NCBI GenBank assembly: GCA_024280215.1
Contig: JAJRQO010000034.1
Coordinates: forward strand, 1 to 64,000
Source of the DNA: Candidatus Zixiibacteriota bacterium
GTDB taxonomy: Bacteria; Zixibacteria; MSB-5A5; GN15; FEB-12
Length of the DNA: 64,000 nt
Direction: 5' to 3'
This document shows, piece after piece, positions 1 through 8,500 of the stretch (its first letter is position 1; each line of letters starts with the position of its first letter). A program made the translations under genes and the position numbers. The notes below the pieces were generated by a model. That model was not told the DNA's origin. It searched no databases and worked only from the letters and a program-made list of their open reading frames with translations.

Positions 1-359
1 AACCAGCAAACTTTATGGATTCAGGCGGAGGACCTTCACCTGAACGTATCTCCAATATGTTAGTTCTTCTTGAAGAGAACCCAAATGTAAAAGTTATTTG
101 TGGTGCTCGTTTTGGTGGAATCTCTCGTTGTGATGATTTTGCTAAAGGGGTTCTCATGTTTTTAAATAATCACGGACTAACCAAGCCGATGGTTTTCAGA
201 ATGACAGGGAATATGTGGCAAGAGGGGGTCAGGCTTTTTGAAGAAGCAAAAACTGCTAACCCAGAAATGTTTAAACAGATTGAATTTCACGGTATCGAAA
301 CACCGATTGAAGAAATCACCAAACGGGCAGTTGAAATTGCTCAGGAAGTGGGTGCGTAA
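1..359 (+). CDS. sucC: Succinyl-CoA ligase (ADP-forming) beta subunit, C-terminal part
   Basis: The gene is cut by the left window edge. The reading frame is open from base 3 and reads PANFMDSGGGPSPE before the ATG at 15 given in the ORF track, so that ATG is internal. The PANFxDxGGG segment is the conserved turn that opens the C-terminal domain of the SucC family; the rest is the CoA-ligase-like domain that packs against SucD. The enzyme makes ATP (or GTP) from succinyl-CoA in the TCA cycle in the cytoplasm. The TAA stop overlaps the ATG of sucD by one base (TAATG), which points to translational coupling and a two-subunit complex. Only about 118 residues are visible, so the nucleotide specificity cannot be read. 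Confidence 0.9.
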   Translation, partial: PANFMDSGGGPSPERISNMLVLLEENPNVKVICGARFGGISRCDDFAKGVLMFLNNHGLTKPMVFRMTGNMWQEGVRLFEEAKTANPEMFKQIEFHGIETPIEEITKRAVEIAQEVGA

Positions 360-1225
360 TGGCGATACTCTGTGATAAAAATTCAAAAGTAATAGTACAG
401 GGAATCACTGGCGGTGCTGGTAAATTTCACACCGAACGGATGATTGGTTACGGCACTAATATTGTTGGTGGTGTTACCCCAGGTAAAGGTGGACAAGTTG
501 TCTGCGAACGTCCTGTCTTTGACACCGTAGCAGAATGTGTCGAAGCGACTGGTGCTGATGTATCGGTGATTTTCCTCCCTGCTCAGTTTGTAAAAGAAGC
601 AGCGATTGAAGCGATTCGTTCTGGTATAAAATTTGTCGTCGTCATTCCTGAACATATTCCAATACATGATATGCTCTATGTCCGTGAAGAAGCAATCAAG
701 CATGGTACAACTGTTATCGGTGGCAACACCGCAGGACTTATCACTCCGGGTGAAGCGAATCTTGGCATTATGCCAGACATTGCTTTCCAAGCTGGTAAAG
801 TCGGAACCGTCTCACGCTCAGGTTCAATTACCTATTATGTTGCCGACACTCTGACTCGCACAGGCTATGGTGAAACATCTTGTATCGGTCTTGGTGGTGA
901 TCCTGTTTTGGGTTCTACCTTTGCCGAGATTCTTCTTAAGTTTGAAGAGGATGAAAAAACGAAAGCGGTTGTCATGTGTGGTGAAATCGGCGGAGTCTAT
1001 GAAGAACTTGCCGCAGAAGTTATTCCACAAATGAAAACGCCTGTTCTTGCTATGATTGGTGGCGTACATGCACCTATGGGCAAACGGATGGGACATGCGG
1101 GAGCTATTGTCGAAGGGAAGATGGGGACTGCACTTGATAAGTTGAACATGCTTGAGAAAGCAGGAGCCCATCCATGTAAAACATTTTTAGATATTCCTGA
1201 TACGTTGAAAAAATTAGGAATATAA
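359..1225 (+). CDS. sucD: Succinyl-CoA ligase alpha subunit
   Basis: 288 residues, the normal SucD length. The N-terminal CoA-binding Rossmann domain shows VIVQGITGGAGKFHT and VTPGKGG. The C-terminal ligase domain carries GHAGAIVEG, whose histidine is the one phosphorylated during catalysis. One oddity is that the usual GPNCPG-ITPG loop reads GGNTAGLITPGE here, so the asparagine-cysteine pair of common SucD proteins is missing; this looks like a sub-family trait rather than damage because the surrounding sequence is intact. It starts inside the sucC stop codon and so is translationally coupled. A GTAG-headed palindrome follows the stop by 21 bases. Family assignment is firm. Confidence 0.94.
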   Translation: MAILCDKNSKVIVQGITGGAGKFHTERMIGYGTNIVGGVTPGKGGQVVCERPVFDTVAECVEATGADVSVIFLPAQFVKEAAIEAIRSGIKFVVVIPEHIPIHDMLYVREEAIKHGTTVIGGNTAGLITPGEANLGIMPDIAFQAGKVGTVSRSGSITYYVADTLTRTGYGETSCIGLGGDPVLGSTFAEILLKFEEDEKTKAVVMCGEIGGVYEELAAEVIPQMKTPVLAMIGGVHAPMGKRMGHAGAIVEGKMGTALDKLNMLEKAGAHPCKTFLDIPDTLKKLGI

Positions 1226-1246
1226 CTATTATTAGATAATTTAATT

Positions 1247-1270
1247 GTAGGGAACAGGCTTGCCTGTTCC
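1247..1270. repeat. GTAG-headed REP-like palindrome, copy 1
   Basis: GTAG is followed directly by a perfect 9-bp inverted repeat, GGAACAGGC-TT-GCCTGTTCC. A 28-base core (TTGTAGGG...TTCCTT) recurs identically at 60385-60411, 59 kb away. A GTAG head beside a palindrome is the layout of REP elements handled by RAYT transposases. The element could also act as a weak terminator for sucCD because short T-rich sequence follows. Confidence 0.7.
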
Positions 1271-1292
1271 TTCTTATTTTATGGAGTTGCTT

Positions 1293-1876
1293 ATGTCATT
1301 TTTAAAAGTGTTAAAATATGTTACTACTTTCAGTGTGTTGCTATTGTTTGTAGCGAATGCACATGCTGAAAAAATGAATATCCTCAGAAACCAGATGAGG
1401 TTTTAAAAATTGCTTTAGAACAGATGCACAAAAGAAACTATAATTTAGGTGCTGATTATTATCATCCTGATTTTTTTACAAATGCATCAAAAGGAATCTG
1501 GGATAATATTAAAGATAAAAAAACAGATGATGTTTTTATGGGCGATGTCACATTAAAAGAATTAGATGGGCTCAAATTTGTTGATGGGAAATTTGTCGAG
1601 CCAACTGATAGACAGCTTTTCATAAGTTCACTTATCGGTTTTCAAAAAGTAATGGATAAGATGGGTTCGAATGTATACCAAAAAGCTACAATTTTAGAGA
1701 CTGTTATGATTGATGATGAGACGGCACATGTAGCCTATCAAGTTCCAAACTTAAGCCACGATGCTAACAAAGTAACAGATACAATTCTTACAAAGACTGC
1801 TATTTTGAAATTGTTAGACGGTCATTGGAAAATTTTCAGCGAAGCAATACGTGAAGGTGATAAAACTCAAGAGTAA
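1293..1876 (+). CDS. Secreted protein of unknown function, apparent frameshift after signal peptide
   Basis: The ORF track starts at 1424, but the sequence upstream encodes a clear signal peptide from ATG 1293 (MSFLKVLKYVTTFSVLLLFVANAHA) preceded by GGAG six bases away. That frame runs out at a TAA near 1405. Adding one base to the A-run GAAAAAATG near 1371 joins it to the second frame as AEKNEYPQKPDEVLKIALEQM and gives one protein of about 194 residues. The mature part alternates helices and strands and ends with a DGHWKIFSEA strand, an arrangement reminiscent of NTF2-like folds and of the lipoprotein at 2955; this is inference. Either the sequence has a one-base error, the gene is broken, or slippage on the A-run restores it. 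I do not recognise a named family. Confidence 0.6.
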
Positions 1877-1910
1877 TAATAATTATTTTACATTTGAAAT
1901 TATAACTAGA

Positions 1911-1938
1911 AGGCAGGTGTTTAGTTCCTGTCTTTTTT
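1911..1938 (+). terminator. Rho-independent terminator
   Basis: AGGCAGG, nine-base loop, CCTGTCT, then a T-run (TCTTTTTT). One G-U pair. It lies 35 bases past the secreted-protein stop and just inside the convergent gene's end, so it closes the + strand transcript. Confidence 0.7.
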
Positions 1939-1939
1939 C

Positions 1940-2281
1940 TTAATATCTGTTATCTTTAGGGAGCTGTAATTCTTCAGTTATCATTTCCTGTAGTAGTTTC
2001 AACTCTTTGTTGTAGTCTATGTCGGCATTATCTCTCTGCTTTATCTCAGAAAGCGTTTCAAAAATAAAATTTTCTTCGCCGAATTCTATCCAGTCTTTTA
2101 GCAATTCTTTATTTTGATGAGAACCGAATTTTAATTCCATGCGATGTCGAGTCATTCGAGATACAGCGTCGATAGAATTATCAATCAAAAATTTTCCATT
2201 TTTCTTATTCTTGATTTGAAAAACAGCCATTGTCGGTTTTGATTGTTTGTAAGCGTCTTTTAATTCTTTTTTTGTTTTCAT
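1940..2281 (-). CDS. GIY-YIG-like small protein, probably catalytically degenerate
   Basis: 113 residues from the ATG at 2281. This start is preferred over the track's 2329 because the family similarity begins here and a GGAA purine run precedes it. The pattern AVFQIKNKKNGKFLIDNS...RMTRHRMELK...NKELLKDWIEFGEENF matches the core of small GIY-YIG family proteins (usually GIYxIxN-xNGKxYIGxS with a downstream Arg/His helix and a FG-x-NF turn). The second signature YIG is replaced by LID and the first tyrosine by phenylalanine, so nuclease activity is doubtful. The C-terminal tail is charged and helical. It is the only - strand gene in the first 40 kb and converges on the secreted-protein gene. 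Role unknown. Confidence 0.6.
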   Translation of the reverse strand: MKTKKELKDAYKQSKPTMAVFQIKNKKNGKFLIDNSIDAVSRMTRHRMELKFGSHQNKELLKDWIEFGEENFIFETLSEIKQRDNADIDYNKELKLLQEMITEELQLPKDNRY

Positions 2282-2349
2282 AAATTGTTCCTTTATATGC
2301 TTCTGAATATAGAAAATGAATTGAATCAATCAATTGTTTTTATCTAATA

Positions 2350-2410
2350 GTGGGGCAAGGCTCTCAAACCAGATTCATATAGGTGAAATCCAATTTTTAT
2401 CTTGCCCCGC
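2350..2410. repeat. Long-loop inverted repeat in intergenic region
   Basis: GTGGGGCAAG at 2350-2359 pairs with CTTGCCCCGC at 2401-2410 (ten pairs, one G-U) across a 41-base loop. It sits between the divergent GIY-YIG-like gene and the cupin gene. No T-run follows, so it is not an obvious terminator. No second copy was seen in the window. Confidence 0.45.
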
Positions 2411-2488
2411 ATTGTTGAGCTTCATAATTTATTGCCGTCAAATTTTAAAACAGGATCTAAATCGACACAAAACCATTGGAGTTTATAG

Positions 2489-2809
2489 ATGCCATATATA
2501 AAATTACAAGATGTTGAAGAGAAATTCCTCATTGAGGGGTACACCGCAAAAATTATGCATGGTGACAAAATTACCGTAGCACATGTACGAGTAAAAGCAA
2601 ATTCACCGCTTCCAGAACATGCTCATCCTCATGAACAGGTTTTGAATCTTATCGAGGGGGAGTTTATGTTCACGGTTGATGGCGTCGAGCATCATATGAA
2701 AGCTGGTGAATCTTTTGTGATACCGTCGAATGCTCCTCATTCGGCAACATCTATTACTGACTGTTATATTGTCGATGTTTTTACGCCGACACGAGATGAT
2801 TGGAAATAG
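2489..2809 (+). CDS. Small cupin-fold protein
   Basis: 106 residues, a single cupin_2 domain. Motif 1 is PEHAHPHEQVLNLIEGEF, giving the His-His-Glu metal ligands, and motif 2 is PSNAPHSA, giving the last His. The protein has no signal peptide and should be cytoplasmic. Such stand-alone cupins bind a divalent metal and act as small dioxygenases, isomerases or sensors; the substrate cannot be inferred. The start is supported by GGAG at 2478, seven bases before the ATG. It is an isolated gene between two palindromic elements. Confidence 0.88.
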   Translation: MPYIKLQDVEEKFLIEGYTAKIMHGDKITVAHVRVKANSPLPEHAHPHEQVLNLIEGEFMFTVDGVEHHMKAGESFVIPSNAPHSATSITDCYIVDVFTPTRDDWK

Positions 2810-2829
2810 ATAAGCCGTTATTTGTACCT

Positions 2830-2846
2830 ACAGGGCATTGCCCTGT
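2830..2846. repeat. REP-like palindrome, ACAGGGCA type
   Basis: ACAGGGCA-T-TGCCCTGT, a perfect 8-bp inverted repeat 20 bases after the cupin stop. A near-identical palindrome (ACAGGGCA-T-TGTCCTGT) lies at 60456-60472. On the - strand the sequence CTGTAGG follows the palindrome, related to the GTAG heads seen elsewhere. Confidence 0.55.
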
Positions 2847-2880
2847 CTAATCTAAACAGTATATTATCAAATTATAATAG

Positions 2881-2909
2881 TTGCGGAATATGTGAAATTC
2901 TTGTACATT
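2881..2909 (+). promoter_or_regulatory. Possible sigma70 promoter for the lipoprotein gene
   Basis: TTGCGG, 17-base spacer, TACATT, 45 bases before the ATG at 2955. Both boxes are weak matches, but spacing and place fit. Confidence 0.35.
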
Positions 2910-2954
2910 CCATCTCATAAAATTGAGTGAAAATTAAAAGAAAGAATTATAATT

Positions 2955-3539
2955 ATGTCAGTCTTGAAAAAAACATTATTAGTCGTATCATGTATCGTTG
3001 CTTTATTTGCTATTGGATGTATGGAAGAGGGCGGAACTACACAAGATTTTTCATCTCAAATAGCAATCTCTGATGCGGGCTTTGCTTCATTAGCAAAACT
3101 TGATTGGGCTGGTTATGTTGCCCAAGTTGACCCTATTGGTGTTGAACGTTTTAGAGCGATGCTAATGCCTGGAATTGAAAGACTGGTCGTCGCGTCAAAA
3201 ACTGATTCAGTCAACCTTTTTGGTAAAAACTATAATTCTCAAGAGATTCAAACCATGACTTCAGAGCAGTTTTTTGTCCAAATTATGAATATGGTTTCTG
3301 AGGTTTCTCCTGAAATCAAAACGACTTTTAGCAATATGACCAATGAAGCAATGGGTGCTATTGCTGAATCTGATTCTCTCGTCCATATCGTCGTCAAAAC
3401 AAAAATGATGGTAGGTACTCGTCCTGTTGATGAAATGAATATTCAAACTGTCATTAAATCCGATGGTGATTGGAAATTAGTCATGTCTCCAAAAATGGAT
3501 GGTATTGCGTTAATGCTTGCCAATGCATTCCCAAGATAA
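2955..3539 (+). CDS. Lipoprotein of unknown function
   Basis: 194 residues. The N-terminus MSVLKKTLLVVSCIVALFAIGC is a lipoprotein signal peptide with lipobox AIGC, so the mature protein should be anchored through Cys22. The rest alternates helices and strands: a DWAGYVAQVDP opening, a long central helical region, then DSLVHIVVKTKMMVG and DGDWKLVMS strands. The order resembles the frameshifted secreted protein at 1293 (N-terminal helix, tyrosine/aspartate-rich turn, DGxWK strand near the end), so the two may be distant paralogues with an NTF2-like fold. That is inference from layout, not a scored match. The gene appears monocistronic, with its own weak promoter and a separate promoter for the next gene. 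Confidence 0.75.
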   Translation: MSVLKKTLLVVSCIVALFAIGCMEEGGTTQDFSSQIAISDAGFASLAKLDWAGYVAQVDPIGVERFRAMLMPGIERLVVASKTDSVNLFGKNYNSQEIQTMTSEQFFVQIMNMVSEVSPEIKTTFSNMTNEAMGAIAESDSLVHIVVKTKMMVGTRPVDEMNIQTVIKSDGDWKLVMSPKMDGIALMLANAFPR

Positions 3540-3554
3540 TTATTGGGAATTCTA

Positions 3555-3584
3555 TTGAAATCTTGGATATAAGTAGTATATTAT
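3555..3584 (+). promoter_or_regulatory. Likely tnaA promoter with leader hairpin
   Basis: TTGAAA, 18-base spacer, TATTAT, about 125 bases before tnaA. The leader contains a hairpin TTTCACC-GCAGACA-GGTGAAA (about 3619-3639). This gives the tryptophanase mRNA a structured 5' leader. Confidence 0.5.
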
Positions 3585-3709
3585 AGATATGAAACCAGTA
3601 ATTCATTTTGGCTTAGAATTTCACCGCAGACAGGTGAAAAATGTAATCTAATACAATCTCTTTGTAGTAATTAGTCATGTGTTACAAATAATCTAACAAG
3701 GAGATAAAA

Positions 3710-5116
3710 ATGAATTCCAAACGTCATCCGGCTGAGCCGTTTCGTATTAAATCAATAGAATCAATCACACTTCTTTCTGAACAAGAGAGAGTCAAAAAAC
3801 TCAAAAAAGCAAACTACAATCTTTTTAAGATTGACGCTGAAGATATTTATATCGATTTGCTCACTGATTCTGGTACTACCGCACTATCGAATAAACAATG
3901 GGCTGCAATTATGTTGGGTGATGAGTCGTATGCAGGTGCTAAGTCGTTTAAACGGTTTGAGCGTGCTGTTCAAGATGTTTTCCGTCATCGTTATGTTATA
4001 CCAACCCACCAAGGTCGTTCGGCTGAAAATATTATGTTTTCAACAATAGTTAAACCTGGTCAGTATGTTCTAAACAATACACATTTTGATACAACCAAAG
4101 GGAACACGCTACACAAGGGTGGGATTCCACTTGATTTCCCATGTAAAGAATCCAAAGATAGTTCAGACTTTGCCTTTAAAGGAAATATGGATATTCTTGC
4201 ATTGGAAGAAGCTATTTTAAAATATGGTGCTGACAAAGTAGCCATGGTCATTATGACAATCACAAATAATTCGGTCGGTGGATTGCCAGTCTCAATTGAG
4301 AATATTCGCGAAGTTTCAGAATTGTGTAAACAACATAAGTTATTATTCTATTTTGATTGTGCTCGGTTTGCTGAAAATGCCTTTTTTATCAAAAGGTATG
4401 AACCTGAATTTGCTGATTCTACTATAGCAGAAATCACTGCTGAGATGTTTGAGCTTTGTGATGGTGCTATGATGTCTGCCAAAAAAGATGGCATGTCTAA
4501 CATTGGTGGTTTTATCACACTGAATGACAAAGAATTACTTGAACAATTGACAGAGCTAATGATTATCGTTGAAGGCTTTCCAACATACGGCGGTCTGACT
4601 GGTCGGGATTTAGATTCTTTGGCAGTTGGGTTTTATGAAGCGATGGAAGAAGAATATTTAGAATATCGAATTGGACAAGTAAATTACTTGGGTGAAAAGC
4701 TTAAAGAGATAGGTATGCCGATTGTCGAACCAACTGGAGGACATGCGATTTTTATTGATGCGGGAGCATTATTGCCACATATTCCAGTAGATGAATTTCC
4801 TGGTCAATCATTAGCAGCAGCATTTTATGTTGAGGGTGGAGTGAGAGCGGTTGAAATAGGTTCGCTTATGTTTGGTGAAAATGATACTAAAACAGGCAAA
4901 TTTATTCCTGCACCTCGTGAATTAGTCCGTTTGGCTATTCCGAGACGAGTTTATACTGCCTCACATATTGATTATCTGGTCGATGTTGCCAAAAAGATAG
5001 TTGAGAAAAAAGATTCACTTTGTGGTTATAAGATAACAAAACAACCAAAATTCTTGCGACATTTTACCTGTGATTTAGAACAACTTTGTTCTGAAAAAGT
5101 AAATTCAGAGAAATAG
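3710..5116 (+). CDS. tnaA: Tryptophanase (tryptophan indole-lyase)
   Basis: 468 residues against 471 in E. coli TnaA. PLP-dependent beta-eliminating lyase that splits tryptophan to indole, pyruvate and ammonia; close relative of tyrosine phenol-lyase. The family opening PAEPFRIKSIE, the IDLLTDSGTTALS loop, IPTHQGR, the DCARFAEN segment and the PLP lysine in MSAKKDGMSNIGG are all present. Specificity signs lean to tryptophanase: GVRAVEIGS where tyrosine phenol-lyase has an arginine (MERG), and FDTTKGN rather than the threonine-rich FTTTR. Other parts (SNKQWAAIM, AGRDLD-type) look like the phenol-lyase, so a mixed or ancestral profile is possible. A strong ribosome site (AAGGAGAT) fixes the start. 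No Trp-containing TnaC-like leader peptide was found. Confidence 0.85.
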   Translation: MNSKRHPAEPFRIKSIESITLLSEQERVKKLKKANYNLFKIDAEDIYIDLLTDSGTTALSNKQWAAIMLGDESYAGAKSFKRFERAVQDVFRHRYVIPTHQGRSAENIMFSTIVKPGQYVLNNTHFDTTKGNTLHKGGIPLDFPCKESKDSSDFAFKGNMDILALEEAILKYGADKVAMVIMTITNNSVGGLPVSIENIREVSELCKQHKLLFYFDCARFAENAFFIKRYEPEFADSTIAEITAEMFELCDGAMMSAKKDGMSNIGGFITLNDKELLEQLTELMIIVEGFPTYGGLTGRDLDSLAVGFYEAMEEEYLEYRIGQVNYLGEKLKEIGMPIVEPTGGHAIFIDAGALLPHIPVDEFPGQSLAAAFYVEGGVRAVEIGSLMFGENDTKTGKFIPAPRELVRLAIPRRVYTASHIDYLVDVAKKIVEKKDSLCGYKITKQPKFLRHFTCDLEQLCSEKVNSEK

Positions 5117-5340
5117 GCTCTATTAAAAGCACTTTTTGCGTTCTGATTTACAGAAATATGAATAAATTTTCAGATATTTTCTTTCTGGAGATAGAGAATG
5201 GAATCACGACAGTTTATCGTAAGCTATTGAACAGTAAGTGTATATTGCATGATTTTGAGAAAACAACCGCATTGGCTCTTTTCTTGCTTTTATAATTTCA
5301 AAACAGAACCACTCAAATGAGGTTTCATAAAAACTCTATC
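5117..5340. other. Intergenic region without recognised gene
   Basis: About 220 bases between tnaA and the porU promoter, part of a roughly 400-base gap. I see no ORF of convincing quality, no strong terminator and no repeat here. Confidence 0.5.
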
Positions 5341-5369
5341 TTGACATTCTTTATGGAACTTTATATAAT
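5341..5369 (+). promoter_or_regulatory. Consensus sigma70 promoter of the porU operon
   Basis: TTGACA, exactly 17 bases, TATAAT: a perfect match to the bacterial housekeeping consensus. The predicted start lies near 5376, leaving a leader of about 140 bases before porU. No other strong promoter was noticed until 23.9 kb, so this probably drives the long T9SS-type operon. Confidence 0.8.
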
Positions 5370-5518
5370 GTATGAGTTTATACAAATAGAAAGGATACTT
5401 TATAGCTCTTAGTTAAAGAATAAATTGAACTGACATTTTCAAAGGTGTTACAATTAAACTTACAGAGCTTTATTGCATCCAAAATCTATCGAGTCTGCGG
5501 GCTTTTCTATGCCGTTCA

Positions 5519-8500
5519 CTGTATAAATTTCTCTTTCTTTTAATTTCCCTATACAGCATTTCGAATGTATCGGCAAATGTGCAGTTAGTGCATTCAACTC
5601 AGTCGTCTATAACTGTTAAAGTTGAAATCGACGAAAATAAACTATCTACATATATTTCCCCCGAAAATGTGACAAGTTATTATCAATCAGTTGTTGTCGC
5701 CGTACCTTTTGATGGAGATGTCAGCTTGGGCAGTCTCAATTTGGGCGAACGAGTAGCGTCGAATAAGCTCAGTCAACCATCAAGTCTCTCAACTCGAAAT
5801 AAAATTATTGAATTTTCAGCACCACTTTTTGTACGTGGTCAAAAAATTGTAACAGTCTATATCTTTCCTGTCATTCAAAACAGCATCTATTCTAATGTTG
5901 AATTTTCTCTGAACTTTACTGGAACTATGAGTAATGAGAAATCCGTTTCTTATGACTCTCCATTTGAAAAAATGTTGTCAGCAAAAGTCTTAAATTATGA
6001 ACAGGCAAAACAGTTTGCTTCAAAAGAGAACAAGTCATTTGCTTCGGGGACACAAGCAGTAATGGGACCATTCACTGGGATAAACAACTGGAAGAAAATT
6101 GAAGTTAATCAAACAGGATTATATAAAATAACAGCTGCTCAACTTGATAATTTGGGTTTTTCAATAATTGGTAGTAATTCATCAAATATTCAAATGTACA
6201 ACGGTGGAGGAAAACAACTTCCTGTGCCAAATGAAATTGCTCGTCCAACCATGCAGGAAATCGCAATCAAAGTTGTCGATGGTGGTGATGGTACTTTTGA
6301 TTCGGGTGATTATATCTTGTTCTTTGGAGAGGCTCTTAACAGATGGGTGTATGATACTTCACAGGTACAATTTCTTAGCCATTCTTATACAGAAAATAAT
6401 GTGTATTGGCTGTCGATGAATCCATTGAAAGAAGGTTTACGAATCGAATCGGTCGACGCGTCTTTGAGTGGGGTAGTTGGTGGTTCTGTTACTCAGACTA
6501 TTGACAGGCATACAAGACGATTTCATGTTGAGCAAAATCATACTCTCAGACGATGGAGTGATAACAAAACCAATGACTACTATACGTGGTATTGGTCAAG
6601 TGATAAAAGTATGTCATTTTTTGTCCCGACCGTCAACATGATAAGTTCTGATACTGTGAAAATAAATCTTGTTGGTAAGACTATTGATACCACTGGGAGT
6701 AGTGATGATATTGGCTATATAGATTTCTATGTCAATGGTATAAAGGGTATAGACAAGTCTTGTGGACTTTCAGGTTGTACATATAGTTCAACATCATTTA
6801 TTGATGGTTCAAATCAAATTGATATGTCGCTGATGTTTAACAAAAGCGTCCCTCCATACTTTGATTTTCTTGAGCTAACTTACAACTCTTATAATGAACC
6901 TAAAAATAATCAACTTGATATTGTCTTAGGGCAGTTATCAGGTAATACGCAAATAGATGTTGTCAACGCCTTTACATCGCAACCTACAATCTTGGATATT
7001 TCAAATACAATGCATCCAAGAGAACTTGTGATTCCAGCAAATAGTTCAACAACTTTTTCGTTTTATGATACGTTATCACAGGAAAAGTTTAATAGATATT
7101 TTCTGATGCCTGAGGCACAAAGTTTATCTCCTTTATCTATTACATCGGTAGAAATGAGAGATTTATATCAATCTGGGAGTCAGATAGATTTGATTGTTAT
7201 TTCTCCTGAGTTTCTACAAAATTCTCTGAGTGAATATGTTACATATCGCACAACAATTGATCGTTCTATTCAATTAGTCACTGTTCAAGAAATTATGGAC
7301 AACTTTGCATTTGGTCTCTATGACCCTACAGGAATCAGAGATTTTTTAAAATTTACCTATGAAAACTATAACTCACCAAAGCCATCTTCAGTTTTGCTCG
7401 TTGGTGATGGTAGTTATGATTTTTTGAATAATCTTTCAACAAATATGCCTAACTATGTACCACCATATACTCATAAAACTGACAATACTGCATCAGATGA
7501 CAATTATGTTTACTTCGGAGATTTTGGAATCCTTGATTCAGACACATCGTATGATGCTTCCGAGTTTTCATTTGATAAAGGCTTTGATATGATGATTGCC
7601 CGATGGCCAGTAAGAACACCATCCGATGTACGAGTTATAACAGAAAAAATTAAATTGTATGAATCGCCTGAAAATTTTGGTGATTGGAGGAATAATATTT
7701 CTTTAGTCGCTGATGATGAATACGGTACATTTGATAACGAAACATTTCATACGACTCAAACAGAAAATTTGGAAACATATCATCTCCCACTTTCATTTAA
7801 TCGAAATAAAATTTATCTCTGGGAGTTCCCGTTTGTAAATGGTGAAAAACCTGAGGTGAATGATAAAATTGTAGATGCTTTCAATGATGGTTCTCTACTT
7901 GTTAATTATGTAGGACATGGCAATCCTGATGTCTGGGCACATGAAAATGTTTTCAACCGCTCAGGTGATTTACCACGTTTGTCAAACAGTACAAAACTTC
8001 CTCTTGTGATAGCAGCATCTTGTGCAATTGGCTTCTATGACGATCCAAGTCGTGAGGGAATGGCTGAAGAACTTTTAGCTATGCCATCAGGTGGGGCAAT
8101 AGGTGTTTTATCAGCTACACGCTTAGTTTATTCTTCTGACAATGCTCTCTATAACCGAAAAGTTTTTGATATGTTATTTTCGAATAAGTCTCTTACCATT
8201 TGTGAAGCTGCTTACACAGCCAAATTAGAACGTCAGTATCTTGGTGGAACCCCAAGACCTATTATAAATGATCGAAATTATCTCTACTTTGGTGATCCAT
8301 GTACCAAATTAGCACGACCACAGTATACAATAAATTTCTCTACTCAAATTGACTCATTAGTTGCATTAGGGCAGACGCAAGTGGTTGGAACAGTCGTTGA
8401 TAATGATGGTAATCTTATCTCTGAAAATGGTGTTTTAGAAATCAATGTTTTAGATTCAAAACGAGATAAAACATACCAGCTTACAAATGTCAATGGCCAG

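Noticed and set aside
383-790. 135-aa minus-strand ORF opposite sucD
   Set aside because: It is antisense to a highly conserved gene, with Cys/His/Asn-rich composition typical of shadow frames.
3589-3651. 20-codon ORF in the tnaA leader as a TnaC-like peptide
   Set aside because: It has no tryptophan codon and no ribosome site, and its ATG falls at the predicted transcription start.
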